Notes under the pieces: generated by a model
Told to the model about the DNA's origin: nothing
Databases searched by the model: none
Seen by the model: only the letters and a program-made list of their open reading frames with translations
Source: Cheiracanthium punctorium
Taxonomy: Eukaryota > Arthropoda > Arachnida > Araneae > Cheiracanthiidae
DNA length: 64,000 nucleotides
Assembly (NCBI GenBank): GCA_038373885.1
Contig: JAWZYV010012268.1
Location: forward strand, 124,001-188,000
Direction: 5' to 3'
Position numbers and translations under genes: made by a program
Shown: positions 25,401 through 38,300 of the stretch, one piece after another
Numbering within the stretch: the stretch's first letter is position 1
Layout: each line of letters starts with the position of its first letter

Positions 25401-28400
25401 TGCAACTCATTTTGACCAGTGGTGAGTCTATTGTGGTCAATTTTTCCATGCCGTCTGTACGTACGTACGTATGTATGTAACTCGCATATCTCAAAAACTA
25501 TTGGTCGTAGAATGTTGAGATTTGATATTTAGGATTGTTTTATGATCTAGTTGTGCACCTCCCCTTTTGGTCGCAATCGAATGTATAGTTTATGTACAGG
25601 ACCGCCTAAAAGATTCGAAATACATTACGCTCTATCGGCCGAAATTCATCAAAGCATTTTTTAGAGGTATTGGGCTATTTCAAACGACTCAGAAGTGATA
25701 TATGCTGTAAAGAGTTAGAAAATTAATTTCTCCATTAAAAAAAGTGTCTTTATCATTTACAGTTCTGCTACAGGAACACTCAAAAGATTTCCAATACATT
25801 ACGGTCAATGGCAATTTTAGGGGCATTCATCCATTTCAAGAACAATACCGTCCGACCATGGTCACGTGCCTCCCTCAAGAACTATGCCAAAAGTTGCCAA
25901 GCTTGGCAACTTTTGGTGTACGTGTGTGCATATTTAATTCTCAAATCTCAAAAACTATTATGAAATTTTATATATAAGATTGTTGTAACATCTCGTTGTG
26001 CATCTCGATTTTTGGTTCCAATCTACTGGAGAGTTTATTTACAGGACCACCGAAAAGAATTTCAGTACTTTAATGTCTATGGACATCTTCAATATAATAC
26101 AATTGTAGTCAGTCATTGTTTGGTACATGCCCAAAATCTCGCCGTCTGTCCTCGACCTTGGCGAGTTTTGCCGAAATGTCGCCAAATTTGGCGATAGTCA
26201 GTCATTTGGTCCATGCCCAAAGTATCGCCATTTGTAATCGTTCTTGGCGAGTTTTGGCAAAATATCGCCAAATTTGGCGATAATCTGTCATTGTTGGTCC
26301 ATGCTTAAAATCTCGCCAAATTTGGCACCAAAAATTATTTCTTATTTTGTATAACTCTAAAACTTTAACCCGTAGAATTATGAACTTTTGTATTTAGAAC
26401 TATATTATAATATCTAACTGTTTTCAATATCTTTTTTGACAGCAATCGACTGGGAATTTATTTACAGGGTGAGCCAAATGACTTTAAATACATTAAGGTG
26501 TATGGATGCATTCAATTCATTGAAAGTCTGTGGTCAATGACTACTTTGGCTATCCCCAAAACCTTGCAAACTATCTCAAGTTTGTCGGCTTTTGGTGAAA
26601 TATCACCAAATAAAGTGTCAGAAGGAAATCTTTCAAATTGAACTCGGCTTGGCGATATCGAAATATTTGGCTAGAAATCGCTAAACCTTACTATTATTGA
26701 TATTTTATCTCTTTCAAACAAATAAGTTTAGAGGAAATGCGTAAAAAACATTTTTGATTTAATAGATGTGCAAGGAAGTCATGTGTTGGACACATCAGAT
26801 TTTTTGTGAAACGCGAGGATGAGCACAGCGTTATAAAATCAGAAGCCCTTTTTGTACGATTTTTGATCGAACACAATATTCCAATTTCTACCGCCAATCA
26901 TGCTGCCCTGCTTTTTGCTAAAATGTTCTCCGATTTGGACATAGCAAAAAAATTTAGTTGTGGCCACACTAAGGCAAATGCGATTGCTGTCTCAATGGCA
27001 GATATGACCAAGGAAAAGATTGTGAGGAAACTCCGTAACGATCCATTTTCCCTCTCAACGGATGGCAGCAATGACATTCATGATAAAAAGTTGTATCCTT
27101 TAGTCGTCACTTATTATGATGATGAAAAGGGCGCAATCAGCACAACCTTACTTTCTTTGTTAGAGTCAAGTGATAATACAGAGGAAGGTATATTTAAATT
27201 GAATGACTGAATTAAGTAAACTAGAAATTAAATGGGACAACTGCATTGCTTTTTGTTTGGACAACACAAACACTATGACTGGGAGATTTAGAGGTGTAAA
27301 CTCTTTTATAATGAAAAAACAACCCAAAATTAAAGTTGTGGGATGCCCATGCCATTTGGTTCACCTTGCAGTGCAGAAAGCTACAAATACCCTTCCTGTA
27401 GAAGTAGAAACTTTACTGATACAGATTTATTATTACCTGGAAAAGAGCAGTAAAGGAAAGGCTGAATTTAAGGAGTACCAAGATTTGTGTGCTGAAAAAG
27501 CTCACAAAATTTTAAAACATGTGAATACACGCTGGCTTTCTCTTGAAAATTCCCTAAAAAGAGTCATTGAACAGTGGGAACCTTTAATAAAATTCTTTGA
27601 CTGTGATGATGAAGACTACATGAAAAATGATCAGTTTGTGAAAATTAAACTGATGCTGCAATCTCCCAAAACCAAATTGTATTGCCTTTTTCTTTCTGCA
27701 GTCATTCCCACATTTGTCAAAGTTAATGTTGCTCTTCAAAACGAGAAGCCATGCATCCACATTCTAAATGCAGAACTGTACAATTTGTACTTTGAACTTT
27801 TAGTTCGGTTTGTCACTCCAACTACAATTTCAAAAACTGAGTCTGTTTTTAGTGTAGATTTTTCTTAAAAAAAGAATCAAAAAAATGATGAGGACCTCGT
27901 CATTAGAGCTTCGACAAGAGCCTATTTGAAGAATTCTGATTTATCATCAGTAGATATTGAGGAATTTTTCCCATGCTGTGAGAAATTTCTTTAGTGCAGC
28001 GTGTGAATACATTGTAAGGAAGTTTCCATTGCAAGATGAATTTTATAAGCATGCAGCAGTTGCAAACATTCACACCCGGAAGACTGCAAGTTATGAATCA
28101 GTCACCTGTTTTGTTGAGCTATTCAATTGGGCAGAAAATTCTGATCAATTAGAGCTGGAATTTGCTCTGTACCAGAATGATATTTTTCCAGCAGACAATC
28201 ACTGATTGTGAAAGAGTAGATTTAGCATGGCACAAAATCAGCGAAATTAAAACTAATATTGGCACCAAGAAGTATGTGTTATTACCCAAATTAATGCTTT
28301 CGATTTTAGTTGTTCCTCACAGCAATGCTGCAACTGAAAGGATTTTCGGCATAATTCGAAAGAATCAGACTGAGAGCCGATCTAATATTAGCACGAAAAC

Positions 28401-29349
28401 ATTGGAATCTCTGTTGATTTCCAAACTAAACATGGACTGCTGCTATATTAAAAACTTTAGTCCTGATGAACTTAAAAAAGCTAAAAGTGCTTGTTATATG
28501 TTGCAGAAAAAAAACTAACTCATTTTTCCATGTTGTAATGCAATGAACTTTTCAAAGTTTTCACATCTATAATCTACAATTTTAAATGTAAACAATGAAA
28601 TATATGGTTAGTCATATTTTAAAAGTCAGCACCTGATTACATATTTCTAGTTATTTTTATCTTTTTTAACAACAACAATTATGTTTTCTTTATTTTCAAA
28701 ACTGAAATTGCAAAATATGTTAAGTAAAGTGAATTTCTCTTCAGGAAGGTGTATCTTTATAAATATTTATATTTCCAGCAAAGTAATTGGTGTAACAACC
28801 GAAAATAAGGACAAAAGACTCAAAGTATGTAAACTCAAATGAAAAGCTCTAAAACAAGCAACACCAGACTCCATATTTGCAAAATTAGAAAAGTTATATG
28901 TGCAATAAAAGTGTTTTTTCCATCAATTTTGAATTTTTACCATTAATAATGTTATATTACTTAACAGTTTAAGTAAGGAAAATTATAAACTAGTGATCTA
29001 TAATTTACAAACACCTTAATCCCAAGGTGTGTAGTTTGTTGTGAAAAGTTATAAATTTAAATAATTTGATTTTAATGAAATTTGAATTAATTTTTATCAT
29101 AAATAATGTTATATTGCTTAACAATTAAAGTAAGGAAAACTTGAAAAAAACAAAAACAAACAGTGATCTATAATTTACAGACCTCTTCATCCCAAGGTGT
29201 ACAGATTTCACAGTATGTTTACTATACATGAATAAATTAACTCTCTAAAGGTAAGATTATATAAAGGTTGCACTGAATGAACCTTTTTACATTTTAATGA
29301 GGTGTTTTCACCAATAATTAATATTTAAAGTTCTGAAATATTTAAAATT

Positions 29350-29381
<32 letters not shown>

Positions 29382-32263
29382 AAACCATTATTATGCTAAC
29401 ATTATGTAAAAGGTCACTATCATGATACTGAGTGACTGCTACTACTAATAGCTTAGTTGGCAATGTTGGAGTGTATGTTTATTTATTAAGATGAAACTAG
29501 ATTAATACAATTTCAAAAAGTAAATTTTGTAGTTTTGTTTTTAAGAAGAAATAATATATAATTATAACATGTTTGTCAATGTAACATCAGTCACAGGAAT
29601 AAAATATTTTCTACATTAAAATTTTTTAAATGAAAGAAAATGTTTTCATAAAGATTGAAATCTATACTTAACTAGAAAAAAATTATTTTACTTCCCATAC
29701 TATTAGCTTGAAGAGGATTTGAATTTATATAAAATTCATTTTTCTTAATATCTCTTATGTGTAACATCAGTCACATTTTTTTAATTTCCCTTCATTTAAA
29801 AAAAAAAAAAAAAGACTTCTTGTATTGAAAATGGATGACAGTATTGTACTTATTTATGATACTCTTGATCAATTTAAATAAATAAATATGTATATTTCAA
29901 GCCACTGGTGAATTTAAAAGGCTACAAATGTAGTCAAATTGTAATGTCAGTCACCATGGAATGACCCTTTAGCATGTATCAGCTCTAATAGCAGTAAAAC
30001 TGGTACTCATTTCATAGAAACAATTCCAAAAAGATTTCTGATTTTTTTAATTAAATGATTTGGAACCAATGAGAAAATTTAAAGAAAAATTAATTGCTGA
30101 ATGATCTAAGAAAACTAGTGAAAATAAAACAGAAAAAGAAGAAAACATTCTGCTGCTGGATAACCGTATATCCAGTTAAAAATTTGGCCAGATATTCGGT
30201 ATCTGGCCAAATTGATATCCGTTGCATCACTACTATATATGCTCTGTTATGTAAGGCATGAAGTTTTTCAACTCATTTCTTCTTAAATAAAGTTAAATGA
30301 TGTATATATTTATTTCTTAACTACAGAATATGCAAAAATTCTACTATTTTGGCAACTAAAATTAAGAAATGACTTCTAAATTGGCAACTTTTTTATGTCG
30401 TTGAGGCTACTAATGATACTATTTTTGCCTCTTGACATTGGTGGACACCCTGAGGGTGTCCAAAAACTCTGACTGAGGCTTGTTTTCCTTAAATATTGAT
30501 CAAGACCTATTCAGTAAATTAAAAAGTTATGCAGAATTTTATGGCATCGATTAAAATTTTCAGTATACATTGAATCTGAGTAAATGTTCGCTTAAAAAGA
30601 AAAAAATTCAGTAAAATGTGCCCCATACTTTAATTGGTTGATGTGCAAGGTTTCAGCCTTTCATCATACAAAGGCTCAAAAATATGTTTAAATAAAGTTG
30701 GTAAGGGGCTATAGGATACCATTAATAGCAGAAGTACTATGCATTATACAAGCAATGATTTCTCCTTTTTTTTTTAATTTGTTTGATCTCTGAAATGCGA
30801 TAATCCAATGTGATTCTTTGCCTTTGAGAGCCATTAAAAATTGGTCAGTATATTTTTTAATTTACATACTTACATTTTTGGATAAAATGCTCGAATTTTA
30901 TATATCACCTAATTAATGTATAAGGCACATTTTATTAATTGGAAATTTTTTTTTGTACGAGGGCCATATAAAATTTAAAATTTTGTATTTATTTGGATTT
31001 AATCTGCTAAAGATTTTAATTGATACCATAAAATTCCGCACCTTTTTTTATACATGTAACTTTGTAATTTAATGTACTTGTCTATGATCAGTATTTAAGG
31101 AATAAAGCCTTAGTCATCGGCTTTATAGATATGTTTTCTTTCTCCAGGCTGTCAATTCAGTTGGAACAGGTCCTTTCTCAGAACCCATCTCCTGCCAAAC
31201 TCCACCATCATCTCCTGGTCCTGTATCGACGGCGAATATCAAAAGTATTGTTGGTGCATCCACCATTGCACTGTCATGGAAAGAACCTCTCAATCACGGA
31301 TCTCCCATTCTTCACTACAATGTTGAGATAGGAGACACTGTATATATGACCGATGGAGACAATCCTGAGATCTGCATTGAGGGCTTGATTCCAGAAACTG
31401 CTTATAGGTAATTTTTTTTAATACCCATTAAATTTTTATCGATGGAGACTTCATACATCTGGAGAAAACTCATGGAGTTAGTGATTATATGCATACTAGC
31501 TGCTTGCCCGTTCTTCACAGGGTAGGAAAGGAATATTTTCCTAAAATAAAAGTTCAGATAATAACTTCTGTTGAAACTATCACAGGATATATTAATGCAA
31601 CATAGGATTCTAGTTTAGTTAGTTGTAAAACGACCACACGCATTAGAAAATGATGAATAGAACACTTTTAATTTCACTAAATATTTGTTAATGTGGTATA
31701 CTGTGCTTTAATCCATATTAACCCAACAAATCTACTAATTCTACCTATTGCTTATACTATCTATTACTTATATTAATATTATCTATACCCGTTTCTCCCT
31801 CTTTAATGCTTAATTTAAAGAAACCGCTTAGATAATTGAAATGAATTGTATATTTTCTACTCTTTGATAGTTCTTTGCATTTTTTATAATGGCTGCCATT
31901 AAAACATCTTTCGATTTATTTTTAAGCATAATTCTTGTCAGATTTCCATAGCACACTACAAAATATTTCATCTCACTGTGATAAAAAATATCCAAGCTGG
32001 TTCCAATCTAAATATTTAATCCTCCATGTTTCAGTCTCGTGGAAAAAATCGAGCTGTGTAATCTCAAGGAGCTTATTAAGAATCGTTCAAATTGCGAATA
32101 GGACAGGTTAAACCATGCTGAAAAGTTTAATAATTCCACACAATTTTTAATTTATGACATCACATTCTGAACCGGGTAGTTGAGTCTGGTTATTTTGTAC
32201 AGTAGTTTACAATCAAAGTAATATTGAAATTTAGGGTTGAGAAACTCTAATTTGCAACAGAGC

Positions 32264-32304
<41 letters not shown>

Positions 32305-35300
32305 TTGGACCCGCATTTAACGAGGAGCTCGGGACATGAAAAACCCCCGGAACCCCCCCCCCCCATAAATATGTCCTTGATAGTCATTATATACACTGCC
32401 AAAAGTCGTGAAAACGTGGCAACATTTTGCACTGTTTTGGGGAATACATGTGACGGCCGTTGTCAGACTGATAGTGAATACTATGTATTATGTTAATAAG
32501 TATTTTCCATTTTGATGACTTTTAAATTTTCCTCAATTTAAAAAAATGCAAGTTCCCTTTCTTTGTATGGTTGCTGAAAAATCATAGTGTTCCAAAATCA
32601 CCCAGGGTAGCTCATGCATGAAACAAAATAGTTATGAATTTTTATAATAGTACATTTTTACATCAAAGTCTAGCAACTTAATTAAATTTCTAACTCCTTT
32701 TTAAACTCATGATGTCAAAATGGTGTCATTCTCACTTGCAATACCTAACATGAATCAGTGAAAGAAAACTCACTTTTACTTTTCTACAGCATATGATAAT
32801 CTAAGAGTTTATTACTTCCTTTGTGGTGTAATATTTTCTCAAAGCTTGGTAACCTAATTAGGATTTCTAATGCATTTTTAAAGTGATATAAAAATGACAT
32901 CATTTCATGTATAAAATGCTACTTTGTTTACACTATATCATTACCATTCTACTGATCGCTAGCATATAGATGGTATAAAATAAATAAAAACTGTGAAAAA
33001 AACACACATAAAACACACGATTGTATTATTATGTGTGTTTTTTTCACAAAGTTTTTACTTATTTTATCATTTAACACTATTTTGAGTGTTTTTTCATATA
33101 GATGGTATGTTACATGATTATTTTTTCACACAATATTAAAATTTCTAATGCATTTTTAAATTCGTGACATCAAAAATGACGTCATTTCATTTATGATATA
33201 CCATTTTGTTTACAGTTATGTCTATCTCTAACATATAATGGTATGTCACATGATCATTATTTTAGACAATCTGAAATTGGGAAAGCTTTCTGAAGGTGAA
33301 AATTATCAAAAAATCGTGGAACGATTGAGTTTTCAGAATTTAAAAGTTATTACGAACTATTCTATGTCATTTTACATGTATGTACAAAATTTCAAGCCGA
33401 TTGGTTGAACGGTGTGGAAGGAGTTCCAAACAAACAAACTTTTACATCTATATAATAGATATAAATGTTTCAAAAGATTCATAGGATTTTCTTACTAAAT
33501 ATGTGATAAAATTACAATAAGTGAATTCTGTGTATTAAAATCCAATTCTTTTTGCCATTTTTCTGTTTCTCATAATCATTTTAAACTGCATTATTTTTAT
33601 AACTTTTCTAAATAAGAGCTCATAAGAGCTGTTGCTAAGATAACGAAAGTAAATATTTAGTAAGCAAAATTCCCCCTGTCACACACTTTTCTTATAAAAT
33701 CAGAGCATTGTGAGTTGTACACTTTAAATACTGTCCAATGGCAGAGCTTTTGAAGCTTTTAGAATCCTTACGATCGCATGATCTGAGAACAAAAAGCTAA
33801 GAGTGGAACTCATACTAGCACTTTTTACGTAGTTTATTTTTACTTAATAATCACCCCTATAAGCTATCTCCTTGCTCTCCCAAACTTCATATCTTTTCTA
33901 GAACTGTACTATTGCTCTGATGTGCATGATTAATGTTACGTGCTGATGCGATACCTGGAATAAACGTTTTTGACTACCACTCGGACTTACTCATTTTTCT
34001 CACCATCTAACATACATTTATTAATATCTCACTTTTTTTATGTGTGTGTGTTAAAGGGTTATTCTTTGTTTAGTTTTGCTTTTAATGAATTTCTTCGTAA
34101 ATAATAATAATAATAAGGCTTCTCAAGAGACATGCAATTTATACAAATGAAAAGTTTACACAGAAACCTGAAAAAATCAGAATTCTCTTTTCACTATATT
34201 ATGCACTAATATGAATAATAAACTGCTGTGAATTTAATCTTCTTTAGTATTATATTTATTTTTTAATTATTAATCAGTCATTGAGTCAGTAAACAAAGTC
34301 AAACAACAAAAACATTTTTGAAATCTTCATTTCATATTTGTTGATTCATCACTATTTGTGAGAAATTCTTCCTCTCCTGCATTTTAGCCCCTTTCAGGAA
34401 TATTTTGTAGGCCATATATGCCTGCCATACATATTATTAAATTTATTCTCTCACATCATATTACTTCAATTTAATGTTAATATTCTAATGGTCCTTCATT
34501 TTGTGAAATAAACCCTGATGTACTAGATTATCCTTGTTTATGTTCATATAGTTTTTCTTTTCCCTTTTAGGGTTCGTATTCAAGCAATAAACAGTGTTGG
34601 GCCTGGATCTTTTAGTTCCAGTTTAAAAATAGTTACTAGAAAATTGCCTCCATCTCCACCTGCTCTTGAATGCTGTGGTTATTCCCATAACAGTTTGAGA
34701 CTGAAATGGGGGGATGGCAAAAATCTAGATTTGAAAACCTACACGATAGAGCTTGAAAATCCTATGAGTAAAAGGTAATTTTTGATAAATTCTTTTATAA
34801 GCCTGTTTTTATTCTCTTCCTTGAATCTCATCAAATCTTGATTGTTGAAGTAAATAAGTACAAAGTTTTTCTCTACTGTGTGTGTACCTTTGATAATTTC
34901 AGTTTTTTAGATTTAAACAAATATGATATATACTCTTTTATTTGATAATTTTTTTTTACCATGGACTTTGTGGAATTTAAAGAAAATATTTAGAATTGTG
35001 ATAAGCTGAGAAATGGGAATTTTTCAGATGACTTACTTTTTGATTGTTTCCCTTTTCTTAATTCAAGGACCACATGTTGAATTTACTTTTATTAAAGATG
35101 TGCCTTTGTGATCTATTAGCAATAATCCTTGCAATAGAAATGAAATGCCTTTTCTATAGTATAGTTCATTAAAAATTAGGGTTTTTTTTTTTTTTTTTTT
35201 TTCGTGTGTGTGTGTGATTTTCAGTTATATCCTTCTGGAGGTGTGTTGTATCCTGCCTATTTATTGTTTTTAGATTGATTAAAGATTTTTTATCTAATTT

Positions 35301-38300
35301 TGTGCTCAGAAATATTTTCTTAATTTATGATACTACATTTGTGCCTTCCAGAAATCTTAATCTTCTGTGATCCCCTACCAAATATTCGAAAAATGTATTG
35401 TATAATCAGTACAACAAATTCAATTTTATGTTTACACATTATTACTTTTCCTCCCCTAAACTAAAGCCATGTTCATACTTTCCTACTTTGTATGTATGTA
35501 ATGTAGTGAAAAAGGCTCTTCAGTTGTAGTGTACATCTGAGCTCATCTGTGAAAAAAAAATTGTGCATGATATACAAAAGGTTGGCCAGCCCTGACCTAG
35601 AATAATTTATTACTTTAGAATTTAAAAAAAAAAATGATCCCCCTCCTTATAATTTTATTAAACATTTAAAGTAGTATACTTTATATTTATCTTAGTTTGA
35701 TGTGAAGTTTTCAATTAAAAAAGAAAATTATCACTTTGCCAATTTTAGGCATTGTACTAAGTTTGAGTGAGTTTATTTAAATGGGATTTGCAATTTTAAA
35801 GCAAATTTTTTGCTTTGTTCAGTTTTATTTACTTATTTCAAACATATTTGGGAGTTTAGGTTATTTATTTTATAAGACTGTATAATTTTGTAAAATATGT
35901 GGCTATTCTGGGGTTATGTTAGCTTCTTAAAATTCTTGAGTCTCAGAGCCTCGTAATATTAATTATTTAGGATCCCTTGCTGAATTTTCTGGGTCCTTTC
36001 TTCTTCCTCGCAGCTCCATTAAAAACACAAATTTAACACAAATACATAAATGTAAATTGTCAAGTATGCTTATGGTCTTTTTTTAAAAAAAAGTGGGTTC
36101 TGAGGTACTGGTGATTTGAAAGAAAACTGATTTATTATATAAAAGGCTGCTTATGGTCAGTTATTGTAAGTCAACTTGTCTGACCATAGAATTTTCTTTA
36201 TTATATAGAGTTTAAGTGCCTGCATTTTTGTTGTTGTTTTCTGTACACATTATTACTTTAATTTTTTTTAAGTTATTCTTGTTTCCTGCCTTTTAATTTT
36301 TTATAACAACAACATTCTAACCTTGTGTTATATTTTTGACATTCATTTAGAGTTTTTTTCCCTCTGGGTGGTTCACATGTACAGTTTCATGATTTAATGA
36401 CCTTCACGGGATCTCTGCAAGTAGGATGTTAAATCGAAAGTTTATAAAAGGTATTTGAAAATGGTCAGGACTTCATCAGAGGGTCGTAGCTAAATAAAAG
36501 GGTGCAAAATCCTGAGTTGACTGTATAATGTTTTAACATTTTTTTTTTTTTAACTTTTCAATTAGTATAAAAATATTATCTCCCCGTAGATTTGCCCCTG
36601 TGTATCAAGGACCTGCACATACGTACAAAGTATCTAAGTTACAAGAAATGACTGCTTATAATTTTAGAATATATGCATCTAATGAAGAAGGTGATGGACC
36701 CTGCTCTGATGTATATACTTTTGTTACACAAAGGGCACTACCCCCTGCCCTTAAAGGTAATTCATATTTTCAGTATTGTGGATTTTTTTATGCTGATCAA
36801 ATCTTCTCCATTTAAAACATAAACAACTTGTCTTTATGACAATAGAGAATATTCTTATTATCTGGTGTTCACAATGCTTTACCGAGCAATGCTAATCATC
36901 ATCACCAGTATTGCATACAGTAATGTCACTCTGAGTAATTAAACCACACTAGCTTTTATTCTGAGAATTGCCAGCATTGTATCGTAAGTTTGTTTCTGTA
37001 TTAAAATATTAAAATTTCCTTGAGAAGGAGAGAATGACAATCGTCTGTGAGCGTATTCTTGTAAAATTATTTTCAGGGGAAATAGCTCTCCATGAGTTTT
37101 TTTAGTACAATATTTCTTATGTTTGTAAAGTTATAAAATAATTAATTTTCATGAAAATAAATTGGACTTTAAAGTTTGAGAAACAGTAGAATTCTAGAAA
37201 CCAGAATAAGTGACTTTATCCTAACTAATATTATAAATGCGAAAGTGAGTTTGTTTGTTTGTTTATGACGCTTTCACGCCTAAACCGCTGAATCGATTAG
37301 GATGCATTTTGCTTTAGATATAGAGGGGACTCTGGAGATGGTTATAGGCTAATTAGAATTTTAGATTTTTAATTACTTTTTTAATTATTAATTAAAAACC
37401 GTTTTATGTTGCCATGCTTGGCGAGTTTCGCACGTCAAATGATTCATGTTTTGAGCTAACAAGAATGCTATTACTTCAATAAAGGAGCACGTGCATCTGA
37501 AAAATATTAAATACCACAGAAATTAAGCCAGTTTTATGCCAAATCTATCTATCTGTAATAATAAAAATGAATGTTCTCCAGACAAATCTACAGAAAGCAG
37601 AGCTTTGAAAATTTGAGCATGACTGAGTCCATAACTTCGGTAAAGTGCACCTGAGGCTCAAAATTTTGAAATTTTAACTACTTTTCAAACTAATAATTAA
37701 AAGCTGTTTTATCGCCCACACAAAATGATTTATGCTTTTGAAATAAAGCAGAAATTCTACTTGCAAAATCACATGCATTTGAAAAACATGGAAATTATGT
37801 TGATTTTTCGCCAAATTAAAAAGCATAAGTAAAGAAAAGGGTACATACATATTATCCCAGCAGTCCACCAAGACAAGCGATTTTTTTGCCGAAATAAATG
37901 ACGGGCACATGAAATTATTAATGGTTTTGAATACGATTTGCAACAGTTTGCAACCCATTTGACGAAAAAACAGTTTGGTGGGAATGACCGCTGGGATAAT
38001 ACATAAGTACCAAGAAAAGTCCAGATGTGTTTCTTAAAGTTCATAAATTTCCAAATCCTACCAATAATATAAATGTGTACGTTTGTGTGTTCGGATGTTT
38101 TTGACTGAATCACACAAAAATGGTTGAACGGATTTGAAAAAATTTGTAATGAAAATAGCTTATGCCCTGGATTAACATACAGGCAGCCTTTCAAGCATAT
38201 ATTATAAATAAATCTTTTACAGACACTCAAAATAATTCTAACCCATTGCACTCTATGGAAATTTTGTAGCTACTAAACCGATTCTAAAACTTTTTTCACT

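Larger units (their letters stand above)
23430..30232 (+). mobile_element. hAT transposon, 6.8 kb, decayed
   Basis: Termini are TAAGGATGCAATGGATAT (left) and, inverted, TAGTGATGCAACGGATAT (right end at 30232). The flanks are the 8 bp ATATATAT/CTATATAT type (23422-23429 and 30233-30240). Subterminal regions on both sides repeat 'atctggcc/ggccagat' motifs. It contains a broken hAT transposase on the + strand, a tRNA-like fragment, a GC-rich leader and a 173 bp MITE. Confidence 0.75.

Noticed and set aside
37769..38251. 160-codon frame on the minus strand in intron 8
   Set aside because: It lies in a non-coding tandem repeat family and has no resemblance to a known domain; the length is a by-product of the repeat.
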